Assembly: GCA_027483645.1 (NCBI GenBank)
Contig: JAIXUD010000017.1
Location: 1 to 64,000, forward strand
Direction of reading: 5' to 3'
Origin: Sphingobacteriales bacterium
GTDB taxonomy: Bacteria > Bacteroidota > Bacteroidia > Chitinophagales > CAIOSU01
Length of the DNA stretch: 64,000 bases
Shown here piece after piece: positions 52,928 through 61,556 of the stretch. Numbering within the stretch: position 1 is the stretch's first letter; every line of letters starts with the position of its first letter. The position numbers were made by a program, and so were the translations under genes. Under the pieces are notes generated by a model. That model was not told the DNA's origin. It ran no database searches and was given only the letters and a program-made list of their open reading frames with translations.

Positions 52928-53226
52928 AAAACCTAGAGCAAGCATTGCAACAAGCGGCTGCCCGCCTTGATGCGGCCATAAAACTGGAACTGCAAAACCG
53001 CAAACACATAAAAACCGGTAAGCTAGCCAACTCCGTAAAAACCAATATAGTACGCGGCCCAAAAGGCGCCTCGCTACAAACCCAGATGGAAGATTATGGC
53101 AGGCAACTGAATGACCGAAGTGGCTTTATGGATGCTGCCATCAATAGTGAGGAAGATGCCATCACTCGCATGATTGAAGATGCGGTGCAGCATGATTTGA
53201 ATGATTACTTGGATCAAGAAATTTAA
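52924..53226 (+). CDS. HK97-gp10-like head-tail protein
   Basis: 100 aa: helical AAARLDAAIKLELQNRKHI, then KTGKLANSVKTNIVRG as in gp10-type proteins, and a helical end. Proteins of this type join the head to the tail. Overlaps the preceding gene by 4 bases and precedes the large tail protein by 6 bases. Pattern similarity only. Confidence 0.6.
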   Translation: MKNLEQALQQAAARLDAAIKLELQNRKHIKTGKLANSVKTNIVRGPKGASLQTQMEDYGRQLNDRSGFMDAAINSEEDAITRMIEDAVQHDLNDYLDQEI

Positions 53227-53232
53227 TCGCCC

Positions 53233-54885
53233 ATGGCTACAATAAGCATAACGCTGGAGCCGCCAGCTATTGCAGCGGTAAATAACCCGGTGCTATATAA
53301 GATTTTTGGTGCACCATATAATGAGATGCATTTGGCAAAAATCAGCATTTACTATATACCTGCGCCTAACGCACTGGCAGTACCTATTACTAGTTGGGAG
53401 CAACAGCCAGAACCAGGGCCGGTACCGGTATTCAACTTTAATATTTCGCAGGCAATACAAGAGCATCTTAGCTACTTTATACACCCGCCCAATGCTAGCG
53501 GAGTGCAATCACCCATGGAGACCATCCTAAAGTTTCAGATACAGTTTCAGGTGCTTACTTTTATTAACGGGGTAAAAACGCCCAATAGCAATACCATTAC
53601 CAAATCGTTTTGGGGGGTTAATGCCTCTTTGCAGCACAATGAGCCCAACCTAAACCCATACTTACTTGATGGCAGCCAAAAGCAATTTTTAACCCATGGA
53701 CCTGCTGAAAAAGACATCCGAACAGGGGATAGCGAGGTACTCTCGGTACTTACTAACAATACCCAAGGCTCGTTTATGCTAAAGGTAAAAAGCTATGATG
53801 CTATTGGCAACGAAACTAAACAAGAGCTACCCATGAGTTCGTTTCTCACAAAAAAACGCCTTGACTTGCCAGTTGGACCCGGTAACATCGCACAGCAGTG
53901 GCCTGGCTTCTTAACCAACAAAACCCGCTACGAAGTAGTAGTGGAACCCGCTACCACCAACCTATTTAAAGCAGGCGATAATGGGACCTTTGACAGTAAC
54001 ATCACCAATATTTTTGCAAACCCTGGCGTAACAGTAACCCATAATACCACAAGAAAAAAGTCGGGTGCCGCTTCGTTGCAGATGCAGCTTTATGATGCCA
54101 CCACCACAGAACCGATTGCCTGGCTTTCTAGCTACCACACCCTACAGCCCAACACCTACTACGAGCTAAAAGCACATGTATATGTAGAATACCTCGATGT
54201 GCTTTCGTGGGGTTTGATATTAATGCAAGATGGCTTTAGCGATGCTGTGGTGCTCAACCAAGACTTTGCCAAGGTTTACATTCGGGCTTTCCACCAAGCC
54301 CAGTACCAAAACTACTTTGATCAATGGATACCGCTAACACTTGCTTTTAGAACAGGCAATGATGTAACCGGTAGGTTTGGAATGAAGTTCACAGGTACCA
54401 TGCAAACCTTACAAGCATTTGTTGACGATGTGACCCTTATGGGCCAGGTAGCTGCAGCCCGCAAAATAACCTACCACATAAAACCTGCCTGCGGCCACGA
54501 AACCCGCGTGCACTTCCTTAACCGCCTAGGCGCTATGGATAGCTACACCTTTACCGGCACCGAGCGAAGGAATATAAGAACCGAAGGCAACACTTACCAG
54601 AGGCTTAAACCCTTTAACTACCCTTCCAACGCCCGCGGCAGGCAGGTACTGCAAAAGAACGCTACCGTGCGCCTCTCCTGTTCCAGCGATGTGCTGAGGC
54701 CCGACGAAATGCTCTGGCTAGAGGAATTGCTTACTAGCCCGGCAGTATACGTACAGCAAGACAACCAGAATGTGCCAGTAATACTGCGCGATGGCGAATT
54801 CGAGATTATCGACCCTACTAAAAACATCCACCGCTTGCGAGTAGAGCTGGAATATGCCAACGATATGCTATTGCAGCGAGGGTGA
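53233..54885 (+). CDS. Tail/baseplate protein with a CBM-like insertion
   Basis: 550 aa. N-terminal about 240 residues are beta-rich (NPVLYKIFGAPYNEMHLAKI, YEVVVEPATT). Residues about 242-404 (TNLFKAGDNGTFDSNITNIF, KKSGAASLQMQLY, PNTYYELKAHVYVE, DDVTLMG) have the look of a CBM4/9-like sugar-binding domain. The remainder (FTGTERRNIRTEGNTYQRL, LWLEELLTSPAVYVQQ) resembles distal-tail proteins. A receptor- or polysaccharide-binding role is likely from position and the module. Confidence 0.75.
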   Translation: MATISITLEPPAIAAVNNPVLYKIFGAPYNEMHLAKISIYYIPAPNALAVPITSWEQQPEPGPVPVFNFNISQAIQEHLSYFIHPPNASGVQSPMETILKFQIQFQVLTFINGVKTPNSNTITKSFWGVNASLQHNEPNLNPYLLDGSQKQFLTHGPAEKDIRTGDSEVLSVLTNNTQGSFMLKVKSYDAIGNETKQELPMSSFLTKKRLDLPVGPGNIAQQWPGFLTNKTRYEVVVEPATTNLFKAGDNGTFDSNITNIFANPGVTVTHNTTRKKSGAASLQMQLYDATTTEPIAWLSSYHTLQPNTYYELKAHVYVEYLDVLSWGLILMQDGFSDAVVLNQDFAKVYIRAFHQAQYQNYFDQWIPLTLAFRTGNDVTGRFGMKFTGTMQTLQAFVDDVTLMGQVAAARKITYHIKPACGHETRVHFLNRLGAMDSYTFTGTERRNIRTEGNTYQRLKPFNYPSNARGRQVLQKNATVRLSCSSDVLRPDEMLWLEELLTSPAVYVQQDNQNVPVILRDGEFEIIDPTKNIHRLRVELEYANDMLLQRG

Positions 54886-54980
54886 GTTTGGTTATCGGTT
54901 GATCTGTTAATTGGTTAATCGGTAATGAAAACAATACCCTTTAAACTAATCAACAGATCAACTAATTAACCAATCAACTA
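54886..54980. repeat. Fold-back word repeat (GATCTGTTAATTGGTTAAT)
   Basis: GATCTGTTAATTGGTTAATC is followed about 55 bases on by AATCAACAGATC and ATTAACCAATCAAC, its approximate complement. Non-coding spacer before the 66-aa gene. Confidence 0.7.
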
Positions 54981-55181
54981 ATGAAGGCTCAACTAAACGA
55001 ATACCTCTATATAACCCGTGCAAATGAGCAAATGCTGCTGCACCTAGAGGCGGAGATTGATGATTTCCTGGATTTGCTAAATGCACTTCGTAGCCGTGGT
55101 TTTCGGTTTAAAGTGATTGGCAAGGCAGAATACTATTACCTAAAAGACACCTTAAAACTCGCCGGCTACACGGCAAAATAA
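54981..55181 (+). CDS. Small unknown protein of the phage-like cluster
   Basis: 66 aa, helical (EQMLLHLEAEIDDFLDLLNA) with a basic, aromatic end (RGFRFKVIGKAEYYYLKD). Precedes the large tail gene by 7 bases, so it is cotranscribed with it. No recognised family. Confidence 0.65.
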   Translation: MKAQLNEYLYITRANEQMLLHLEAEIDDFLDLLNALRSRGFRFKVIGKAEYYYLKDTLKLAGYTAK

Positions 55182-55188
55182 GAAGGCG

Positions 55189-57828
55189 ATGCAAAATATT
55201 ACCATAGACATATTTAACTCAACGCAGCCAACAATCTTGGGTAGCCTTGAAATTAGCGACCACGATGACTTTCCTTTGGCACTGAGCATGTCACTGGCCA
55301 ATATCAGGGATATTACCAAACGCTCCGGCATTAGCTCCAAAACATTTAAGGTGCCAGCGAGCAAAAACAACAACAAAACCCTGCAATACCTATACCACAT
55401 TGCGGTTTCGGCACAAACCATTACCGATGGGGTAAAGGCAGTGATTAAAGTTGACAACCAACCGCTCTTTACTGGTCAGCTTAAAATAAGCAACCTACAG
55501 CAAACCTTGTCTCCCGAATATTACGAGATGGAGTTTACGGGCGACAACCTTGACTGGACCAATACGCTTAAAGAGCTGAAGCTGAATGAGCTGGAGTTTA
55601 GCAATCCGCATATCCCCGCCAGAGTTTTGACGAACGGCAGTTGGAGCAATGAAAACCTGCCCAGTGGCAACGGTAAGGTATACCTTACCCGCCAAACTGT
55701 TGAAGCAAGTTGGCATGGTACGGTAGATAGCGGCTGGGACTATGTGTACAGCCTGAAAAGCTATGGCCGCTGGCTGAACGCTTATAGCCATGTAACTATT
55801 GAAGAAATGCGGCCCGATATTTACTTCCGTAGCATCCTTACAAAAGCATTTGCCGCGGCTGGGTATAGCTTGAGCAGTACTTTTCTGGATAGCGCATTTT
55901 TTAAAAGGCTGGTGCTACCCTATACAGGTAAAAGTTTCGAGCTTACTGCCGATGAGGTGGCGCTTTATAACCGTGAGTTGATTTACCGACAAGGCCCTTA
56001 TCAGCCCACTGTTTCACAATCGAGCGGCGGCTATGAAAAAAAGTTTGTTGATTTATCCAGGTTGCTGCAAGTTACTGGTAACTCTAGCTTGATGCAGGTA
56101 TATCAAGATACTGTTGAAATAAAGTACACCCAACCTCCTTTTCCCCTACAAGTAAAAATTGATTGCCTCGGTTTTAGTACCAACTCAAAAGGTAGGTACA
56201 ACCTCTCCTTTGGCCATGATATTTATGCCTCTAATGATGGCAACCTAGATTTCTTTATTGCCGAATACGGCAATGGTATAGTTGACCATAGTACCCTCGT
56301 ATCGCTTGGCTCATTTGAACTCACCACGGGTAGGCAATTTGTGGAGTTTTCGGCTCAAGATGTTTTGTTGAAAGCCAATACCAGTTATGTACTAGTTGCT
56401 ATCAACTATACGGTAACCATACTCATGGTATATTTCTTTCCCACTTCAGGGCCGAAATCGTACTTCAAGATTGCTAAGCAAGCCGCCATATATGAAGGCA
56501 ATCAATACACCTTGGGCGCAACCTTGCCCGATATACCCGTATTAGACTTACTAACCGGTTTGGTGAACATGTTTAACCTATACATACAAACCGATACCGA
56601 GAACAAAGTTGTAACCATTGAACCACGAAACACCTTTTATAAACCCATTACCAAAGCCGTGGATTGGTCTAGCAAGCTAGATATTAGCCAAGCCATACAA
56701 ACCACTTACTTGGATGATTATAACCGCGAGATACAGTTTGTATTTAAGGAAGATAACAACGACACGATTGTAAAAAAACTTAAAGAGGCTAATATGCTTG
56801 CCCCAGGTTCCTTTAGCTATAACCTGCCCAAGCGATACAAAGAAGGCAAGCAGCAACTAGGCAATAAAACATTCGCCTACACCGAAATGCGCGCTGATAA
56901 TTACCAAATTCCTAATGCACAATCGGCAGCTACTTATCTGCCCCATTTTTGGAGCGGAGATAGCGAGCCCCCCGAGCCTACTTACTCGTTTGCCCCGCGT
57001 GTGCTGTACTATGCCGGTATGATTACTGGGTCGTGGGCTGGCAAACCAACCCGATGGGGATGGTACAACGATGGCAATTTGCTTGATACCTACCCCGTTG
57101 CTACGCGCAATGCACCGGGCAATGAGCTGGCATATAACACCACCAGCGGTTTTATAGCCAAATATTACCAAAATGACTTAGCCCAAATTACGGAAGGCAA
57201 AGTGGTAACCGCTCACTTTAAACTTAGCCTGGCAGACGTGCGCCAGCTTGACCTAAGCGTGCCGGTGTATATAAGCCACCCACAGTTAGCGGGTTATTAC
57301 TGGATACAGACAGTTCACGATTTCATCCCGACGCGATCGGGTACTACAAAAGTTGAGTTAATACCTATACACATTCCAGTATCAATAGATTTTGCCTATA
57401 ATCAGCAGGTGCAACTTCGACAAGCTACCCCAGGTGTTGGCCTTGGTATTGGCATCAACGCCGCCACTACCGCTTTGGGCGCAATAGCAAAACAACCATC
57501 GGTAGTGTTACAAAACGGTAGCCATAATGTTGCGTCGCTCAATGGCGGCTCCATAGCTTTCGGCAACGGCACCATGGCGCTGGGGGCACAGCAGCATGTA
57601 CTGGGCAACTACAATGTAGCCAGCGAGAACGATATTATCCAAATAGGCGCTGGCACATCCAACGCTGACCGCTACCGCGCACTCACGTTTACCCAAGAGG
57701 GCAACTTCTTGGTTCAAGGCGGCTACCTATACACCACCGATGGCCGCGAGATCATGTTCGCCTCTCAGCGCAATGCCCAAGGGCAGCCTAGGCGGTATGA
57801 TAAGCTGCATTTGAGTGGCGATAAATAA
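55189..57828 (+). CDS. Large tail/baseplate hub-fibre protein
   Basis: 879 aa. N-terminal SGISSKTFKVPASKNNNKTL and YYEMEFTGDNLDWTNTLKEL are typical of Bacteroidota phage tail proteins. A long beta-rich body follows. Near residues 780-830 are YadA-head-like repeats (GSIAFGNGTMALGAQQHVLG NYN, TSNADRYRALTFTQEGN) and a C-terminal segment YTTDGREIMFASQR. That head-like motif suggests a trimeric fibre tip. It lies between the small gene and the tape measure and is probably a receptor-contacting baseplate protein. Confidence 0.78.
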   Translation: MQNITIDIFNSTQPTILGSLEISDHDDFPLALSMSLANIRDITKRSGISSKTFKVPASKNNNKTLQYLYHIAVSAQTITDGVKAVIKVDNQPLFTGQLKISNLQQTLSPEYYEMEFTGDNLDWTNTLKELKLNELEFSNPHIPARVLTNGSWSNENLPSGNGKVYLTRQTVEASWHGTVDSGWDYVYSLKSYGRWLNAYSHVTIEEMRPDIYFRSILTKAFAAAGYSLSSTFLDSAFFKRLVLPYTGKSFELTADEVALYNRELIYRQGPYQPTVSQSSGGYEKKFVDLSRLLQVTGNSSLMQVYQDTVEIKYTQPPFPLQVKIDCLGFSTNSKGRYNLSFGHDIYASNDGNLDFFIAEYGNGIVDHSTLVSLGSFELTTGRQFVEFSAQDVLLKANTSYVLVAINYTVTILMVYFFPTSGPKSYFKIAKQAAIYEGNQYTLGATLPDIPVLDLLTGLVNMFNLYIQTDTENKVVTIEPRNTFYKPITKAVDWSSKLDISQAIQTTYLDDYNREIQFVFKEDNNDTIVKKLKEANMLAPGSFSYNLPKRYKEGKQQLGNKTFAYTEMRADNYQIPNAQSAATYLPHFWSGDSEPPEPTYSFAPRVLYYAGMITGSWAGKPTRWGWYNDGNLLDTYPVATRNAPGNELAYNTTSGFIAKYYQNDLAQITEGKVVTAHFKLSLADVRQLDLSVPVYISHPQLAGYYWIQTVHDFIPTRSGTTKVELIPIHIPVSIDFAYNQQVQLRQATPGVGLGIGINAATTALGAIAKQPSVVLQNGSHNVASLNGGSIAFGNGTMALGAQQHVLGNYNVASENDIIQIGAGTSNADRYRALTFTQEGNFLVQGGYLYTTDGREIMFASQRNAQGQPRRYDKLHLSGDK

Positions 57829-57849
57829 TAGTAATAAAACGTACAAATT

Positions 57850-59229
57850 ATGGCAAAGGAAATAGCCTTCCAGATTCAAGTGGAAGATGCTGCACTGCAG
57901 CAATTGTTGAAAGACCTAGGTAACTTGGTTACCTTATATGATAAGGTGGCCAAAAGCCAAGATGGCAGCACCACGGCTAGCCAGCAATATGCCCAAATAC
58001 AAGCACAAATATTGCAAACGGAAAAACAGCTAATACAGGCAGGCAGCCAAAGCATCGCTGTTAATGAGAAACAGCAGGCGACCATCAAAACTATATCCGC
58101 GCTCACCACCAGGCAAGAGCAAGAAGACAAGAAAGCTACAGACACCATTGCTAAGGTAAATGCGGAGAAAACAAAGCTTACCCAAACCCTCAATGGGTTG
58201 AACCTTAAAACCGTAGCCGGGCAAGAAGCTTACGCCACCTATCGGGAGCAACTGCAAGGGGTTATGATGGAATTGGGGCAATGCGAAGTAGCCCTGAAAA
58301 GCACCACAGCAACAGCCGATAACCTCTCAGTAAATTTCGGGGCGGCATTTTTGAAAATTCAAGATAGCGTAAGGGATACAGGCAACACCTTCAAAAGCTT
58401 AAAGCAGAACCTCGATTTGGCAAGTATAACCTCCCAGATGAGCGAAGCCCTGAATGTAATAGACCAGATAAGCGAATTGCGCCTACAAAACGACCTAGCC
58501 CGAATAGATAGCAAGCGCGATGCCGAAATTGCCTCCGTAAACGCCAGCGTGCTATCGCAAGAAGAAAGGGACAAGCGCATTGCCGACATCAATGCTAAGT
58601 TTGACAAACAGGCTGAGGCTAGACAGAAGGCCGCCGCTAAACGGGATAAAGCCATTGCTACAACCAAAACCATTATAGCAGGGGCGCAAGCCGTGGTGCA
58701 AGGTATCGCACAGTTTGGCCCACCACCTAGCCCTTTGGGAATTGCGGCAATTGCCTCGGCTGCGGTAACTACAGGATTACAGTTGGCAACAATCGCCAAG
58801 CAAAAGTTTGCAAATGGCGGCTACATCCCTTTCGAAACTGGGGGCATGATACAGGGTGGGCCACATAGCCAAGGCGGGGTGCCGTTTCTATCGGGCGGTA
58901 ACTTGATGGAGGCCGAAGGCGGTGAGCTGATAGTGAACCGCAACATATGGCGCAGGCCCGATTTTGTAAAGAACATATCGGAAATGAATGCCCTTACCGG
59001 CGGCAAGCGGTTTTTTGCAGCAGGCGGTATGGTACCTACGGTTTCTCCACCAAGCTATTTAAGCAATTCAACCATTCAATCCGAAGGATTGGATAGCGAC
59101 ATGCTCATAAAAGGGCTTCGTGGGGTAATTGCCAAAGAAGTAGGCAGCCTCAAAATAGTGAACAATGTGGTGGATACTACCAGCCAGCAGCAACGGTTGC
59201 TGAACATACAAACGGGGGCTAGCTTCTAA
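57850..59229 (+). CDS. Tape-measure-like protein
   Basis: 459 aa. Residues 1-270 are long charged helices (QAQILQTEKQLIQAGSQSIA, QNDLARIDSKRDAEIASVNA). Residues about 275-320 are a hydrophobic Ala/Gly-rich stretch (LGIAAIASAAVTTGLQLATI). Then FANGGYIPFETGGMIQGG, the Gly-rich repeat common at tape-measure ends. It would set tail length (about 70 nm if 459 residues are helical), quite short. Overlaps the next gene by one base (TAATG). Confidence 0.82.
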   Translation: MAKEIAFQIQVEDAALQQLLKDLGNLVTLYDKVAKSQDGSTTASQQYAQIQAQILQTEKQLIQAGSQSIAVNEKQQATIKTISALTTRQEQEDKKATDTIAKVNAEKTKLTQTLNGLNLKTVAGQEAYATYREQLQGVMMELGQCEVALKSTTATADNLSVNFGAAFLKIQDSVRDTGNTFKSLKQNLDLASITSQMSEALNVIDQISELRLQNDLARIDSKRDAEIASVNASVLSQEERDKRIADINAKFDKQAEARQKAAAKRDKAIATTKTIIAGAQAVVQGIAQFGPPPSPLGIAAIASAAVTTGLQLATIAKQKFANGGYIPFETGGMIQGGPHSQGGVPFLSGGNLMEAEGGELIVNRNIWRRPDFVKNISEMNALTGGKRFFAAGGMVPTVSPPSYLSNSTIQSEGLDSDMLIKGLRGVIAKEVGSLKIVNNVVDTTSQQQRLLNIQTGASF

Positions 59230-59420
59230 TGGACACGATACTTACTGAAGCTTACTTAAAGAAGCTCCGCTGGCAGCACTGCAATGCCTGCCCGCATCTC
59301 AAAAACAAACTGTTCCGCTTCTGGACTTTTAAACCGTTGGCGCGCTGCGGCGTATGTGGTTGTTTTTTGAAAGCAAAAATATCCTTAAAACCCATGAAAT
59401 GCCCGATAGGCAAATGGTAA
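59229..59420 (+). CDS. Small zinc-ribbon-like protein
   Basis: 63 aa. Cysteines are arranged CNAC ... CGVCGC ... CPIG, a likely zinc ribbon, with basic residues between. Starts on the stop of the tape measure (TAATG) and ends on the start of the next gene (TAATG), so the three are translationally coupled. Role unknown. Confidence 0.75.
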   Translation: MDTILTEAYLKKLRWQHCNACPHLKNKLFRFWTFKPLARCGVCGCFLKAKISLKPMKCPIGKW

Positions 59421-59674
59421 TGAGCAAACAATACAAAGGCATAGAAAACATAACCGCCACTGATAAGGAACTGGTACGGCGACTATTTACCCACTGGCAA
59501 CAAAACCGTCACCAACCCAATAGGGAGGAGGTGAAAACCCTCTTCGGTAAGTACCATGAGTACGTGTACAAAAGCCCGAGCGACCTATCGTGCCCGAGTT
59601 GTGTACAGTTTATTTATGACTATTGGGATAGGATAACGGCCAATTGGAAAGCAACTATCTCTCAACACACTTAA
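59420..59674 (+). CDS. Small unknown protein with CPSC motif
   Basis: 84 aa from the ATG at 59420 (an ATG at 59414 is also in frame). Helical: TATDKELVRRLFTHWQQNRH, EYVYKSPSDLSCPSCVQFIYD. The CPSC pair could bind metal. Its 3' end overlaps the minus-strand gene at 59655 by 20 bases. No family recognised. Confidence 0.7.
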   Translation: MSKQYKGIENITATDKELVRRLFTHWQQNRHQPNREEVKTLFGKYHEYVYKSPSDLSCPSCVQFIYDYWDRITANWKATISQHT

Positions 59675-60182
59675 GGGTACGAATCCAGAAGTCGGCACGC
59701 AAGGGCGCCACTTGGTCGAAACCAATGCCGTACACACTTTCACTCACCTTTAAGATGGGTGACTTGGTAAGAATGGCAACCTGCTCGGGGGTGAGGAATA
59801 TGGAAGCCCCAATCATGTAATTGGCATAGCGCACCCGCTGGGCACCGCTACCTTCTTTAAACTCTTCTAGCTTAAGGGTAAGGGTGGTGCTATCCTTAAA
59901 CATGAAGGTAAGCATCAAGGGTTTTTTAGGATCGAATTTTTGCTTCTCCTCCAAAGCATAAGGGTGGATATTCCAATCAACGATAGCCTGTATGTAGCCG
60001 TTCCGGTTCTGTACATATATGCCCAGCGTACGGTTGGGGATGGTGTAGATAATCTCCTTCTTGGTAGACTTTACAAACTCATCTTTAATACTCTTGTGGA
60101 TGAGCAAGTTACAGTCTTCGTTTTGGGCATTTAGCCCCAAAGAGGCCAATGTTAAGAGGGCAATGATGGGTAGGTATTTCAT
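59655..60182 (-). CDS. Secreted protein, reverse-strand cargo gene
   Basis: 175 aa, the only minus-strand gene in the cluster. Signal peptide MKYLPIIALLTLASLGLNAQ. The mature part is beta-rich with a single early Cys (EDCNLLIHKSI, NRTLGIYVQNRNGYIQAIVD, KPLMLTFMFKDSTTLTLKLE). Its own -7 element lies 8 bases before the start. Host-like secretion, reverse strand and own promoter are the marks of a moron or of a host gene caught in the cluster. Function unknown. Confidence 0.82.
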   Translation of the reverse strand: MKYLPIIALLTLASLGLNAQNEDCNLLIHKSIKDEFVKSTKKEIIYTIPNRTLGIYVQNRNGYIQAIVDWNIHPYALEEKQKFDPKKPLMLTFMFKDSTTLTLKLEEFKEGSGAQRVRYANYMIGASIFLTPEQVAILTKSPILKVSESVYGIGFDQVAPLRADFWIRTLKCVER

Positions 60183-60189
60183 GTTGGTG

Positions 60190-60197
60190 CAAAGTTA
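60190..60197 (-). promoter_or_regulatory. -7 element TAACTTTG for the cargo gene
   Basis: An exact TAnnTTTG match on the minus strand, seven bases upstream of the ATG at 60182. It gives a very short leader, as for the lipoprotein at 12271-12822. Confidence 0.6.
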
Positions 60198-60201
60198 GTG
60201 T

Positions 60202-60361
60202 ATTAGACACAAGATTTTAGAAATGTCATCCTGAGCGTAGTCGAAGGACGCAAGACACAAGACTGCTTCAATTTATGCAGTGTATGTAATAACCATGCCA
60301 ATATTTAGGGGCCACTCCCATTTTCAAATTTTCAAATTCCCTCATTTTCAAATTTTCATAC
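60202..60361. repeat. Mosaic word repeat with GTCATCCTGAGCGTAGTCGA block
   Basis: It contains AGACACAAG words, the GTCATCCTGAGCGTAGTCGA-type block that is widespread in Bacteroidota intergenic DNA, the unit AAGACACAAGACTGCTTCAA shared with 61.4 and 62.5 kb, and TTTTCAAATTTTCAAATT words before ATG 60363. Confidence 0.75.
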
Positions 60362-60362
60362 G

Positions 60363-61442
60363 ATGGATCATCCGCAATCAACTAAGAGTTGGTACAACAT
60401 TAAAAGTAGCTTGTCCGATACCGGGCTTATTGAAGTGTACATTGATAACGAAATAGGTGAGTTCGGTATTACGGCGCGCCAGTTTCTCAACGAGATAAAG
60501 CCGCATGCCGGCAAGCCCGTGCGCCTGCACATCAACAGCCCAGGCGGTAGCTTGATAGATGCATTTGCCATTTACGATTTCGTAAAACTGCAAGGCTATC
60601 ACCTCAGCGCCTACATCAGCGGCATTGCCGCCAGTGCCGCAACCGTGGTGGCCGCCGCCGCTAAGGAGAGCTTCATTGGCGAGCACAGCTACTTTTTCAT
60701 CCACAACCCATACTACGCTGGCGGCAGCCACGCCAAAGGCGTGGGGATGCAAGGCGACTTGGACAAGATGAAGAACGACCTACTGGACATTTACCAGCGT
60801 AAAACAGGCCTCGACAAAAACCGCATCAGCGCCATGATGGATGCCGAAACCCTACTGAGTGCTGAAGAGGCACTTGAGATGGGCTTTGTGGATGGTATAG
60901 TGCGCGAAATGCAAGTAGCTGCCCTGATGCTAGATGAGAGCTTGAAGCGAATACCCGATGCTGCCGTGGCCAACCGTCTAGCCTTTCGCCTTGGGCTGGG
61001 CCAAGTGCAGCCACAAAACTCCACCAAACTGATTGATAAAGCCGTGGAGGCCATTGGTAGGCTGGAGCAAGGTATTAAGCACCGCCTATATCCGCAAAAC
61101 AGTATTCAACCCAATATTTCTAAACAATCCAAACCCAAACCAAAAATGGAGAACATCCAAGCATTGGAGCAGAAGCTGGAGGAGCTAATCCAACAGCTTA
61201 ACGAACTGCTCGCACAGTTGGCAGGCGACGAGAAAGCCCCCGCCAAAGAAACCCCCAAGCCCGCCCCTGGCAAAGAGGAGCCACAAAAAACGGTGGAGAA
61301 CCTGGAGCGCGAACTACAGCGCCTAAAAGCCCGCCGCATTGATACCGGCAACCCTGGTGCCGATGCCGACCCTAACCGCAACGAACGTGGCAAGAAAAAC
61401 GGCTGGAACTATGTAAGCACCTATTTGCAGAACCGCTTTTAA
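60363..61442 (+). CDS. ClpP-like prohead (head maturation) protease
   Basis: 359 aa. ClpP/S14 fold in residues 20-190: HINSPGGSLIDAFAIYDFV, nucleophile S91 in GIAASAATVVAAAA, base H114 in YFFIHNPYYAGG, and the Asp-rich region DLDKMKNDLLDIY. The C-terminal 110 residues are Lys/Glu-rich and coiled-coil (LEQKLEELIQQLNELLAQLA), a likely scaffold domain fused to the protease, as in other HK97-type heads. It precedes the capsid gene. Confidence 0.93.
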   Translation: MDHPQSTKSWYNIKSSLSDTGLIEVYIDNEIGEFGITARQFLNEIKPHAGKPVRLHINSPGGSLIDAFAIYDFVKLQGYHLSAYISGIAASAATVVAAAAKESFIGEHSYFFIHNPYYAGGSHAKGVGMQGDLDKMKNDLLDIYQRKTGLDKNRISAMMDAETLLSAEEALEMGFVDGIVREMQVAALMLDESLKRIPDAAVANRLAFRLGLGQVQPQNSTKLIDKAVEAIGRLEQGIKHRLYPQNSIQPNISKQSKPKPKMENIQALEQKLEELIQQLNELLAQLAGDEKAPAKETPKPAPGKEEPQKTVENLERELQRLKARRIDTGNPGADADPNRNERGKKNGWNYVSTYLQNRF

Positions 61443-61556
61443 TCATTAGACACAAGAAGCAAGACACAAGACTGCTTCAATTGCTGATGTACACAATTGG
61501 TACATCAATCATCATTTTCAAATTTTCAAATCATCAAATTTTCAAATTAACACACT
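61443..61556. repeat. Mosaic word repeat before the capsid gene
   Basis: Contains AGACACAAG words, GACTGCTTCAAT, GATGTACACAATTGGTACAT (a near-palindrome) and TTTTCAAATTTTCAAATC words leading to ATG 61557. Confidence 0.75.

Noticed and set aside
59354-59419. Longer N-terminus for the 84-aa CPSC protein
   Set aside because: It would overlap most of the zinc-ribbon gene; the TAATG junction at 59418-59422 supports the later start.
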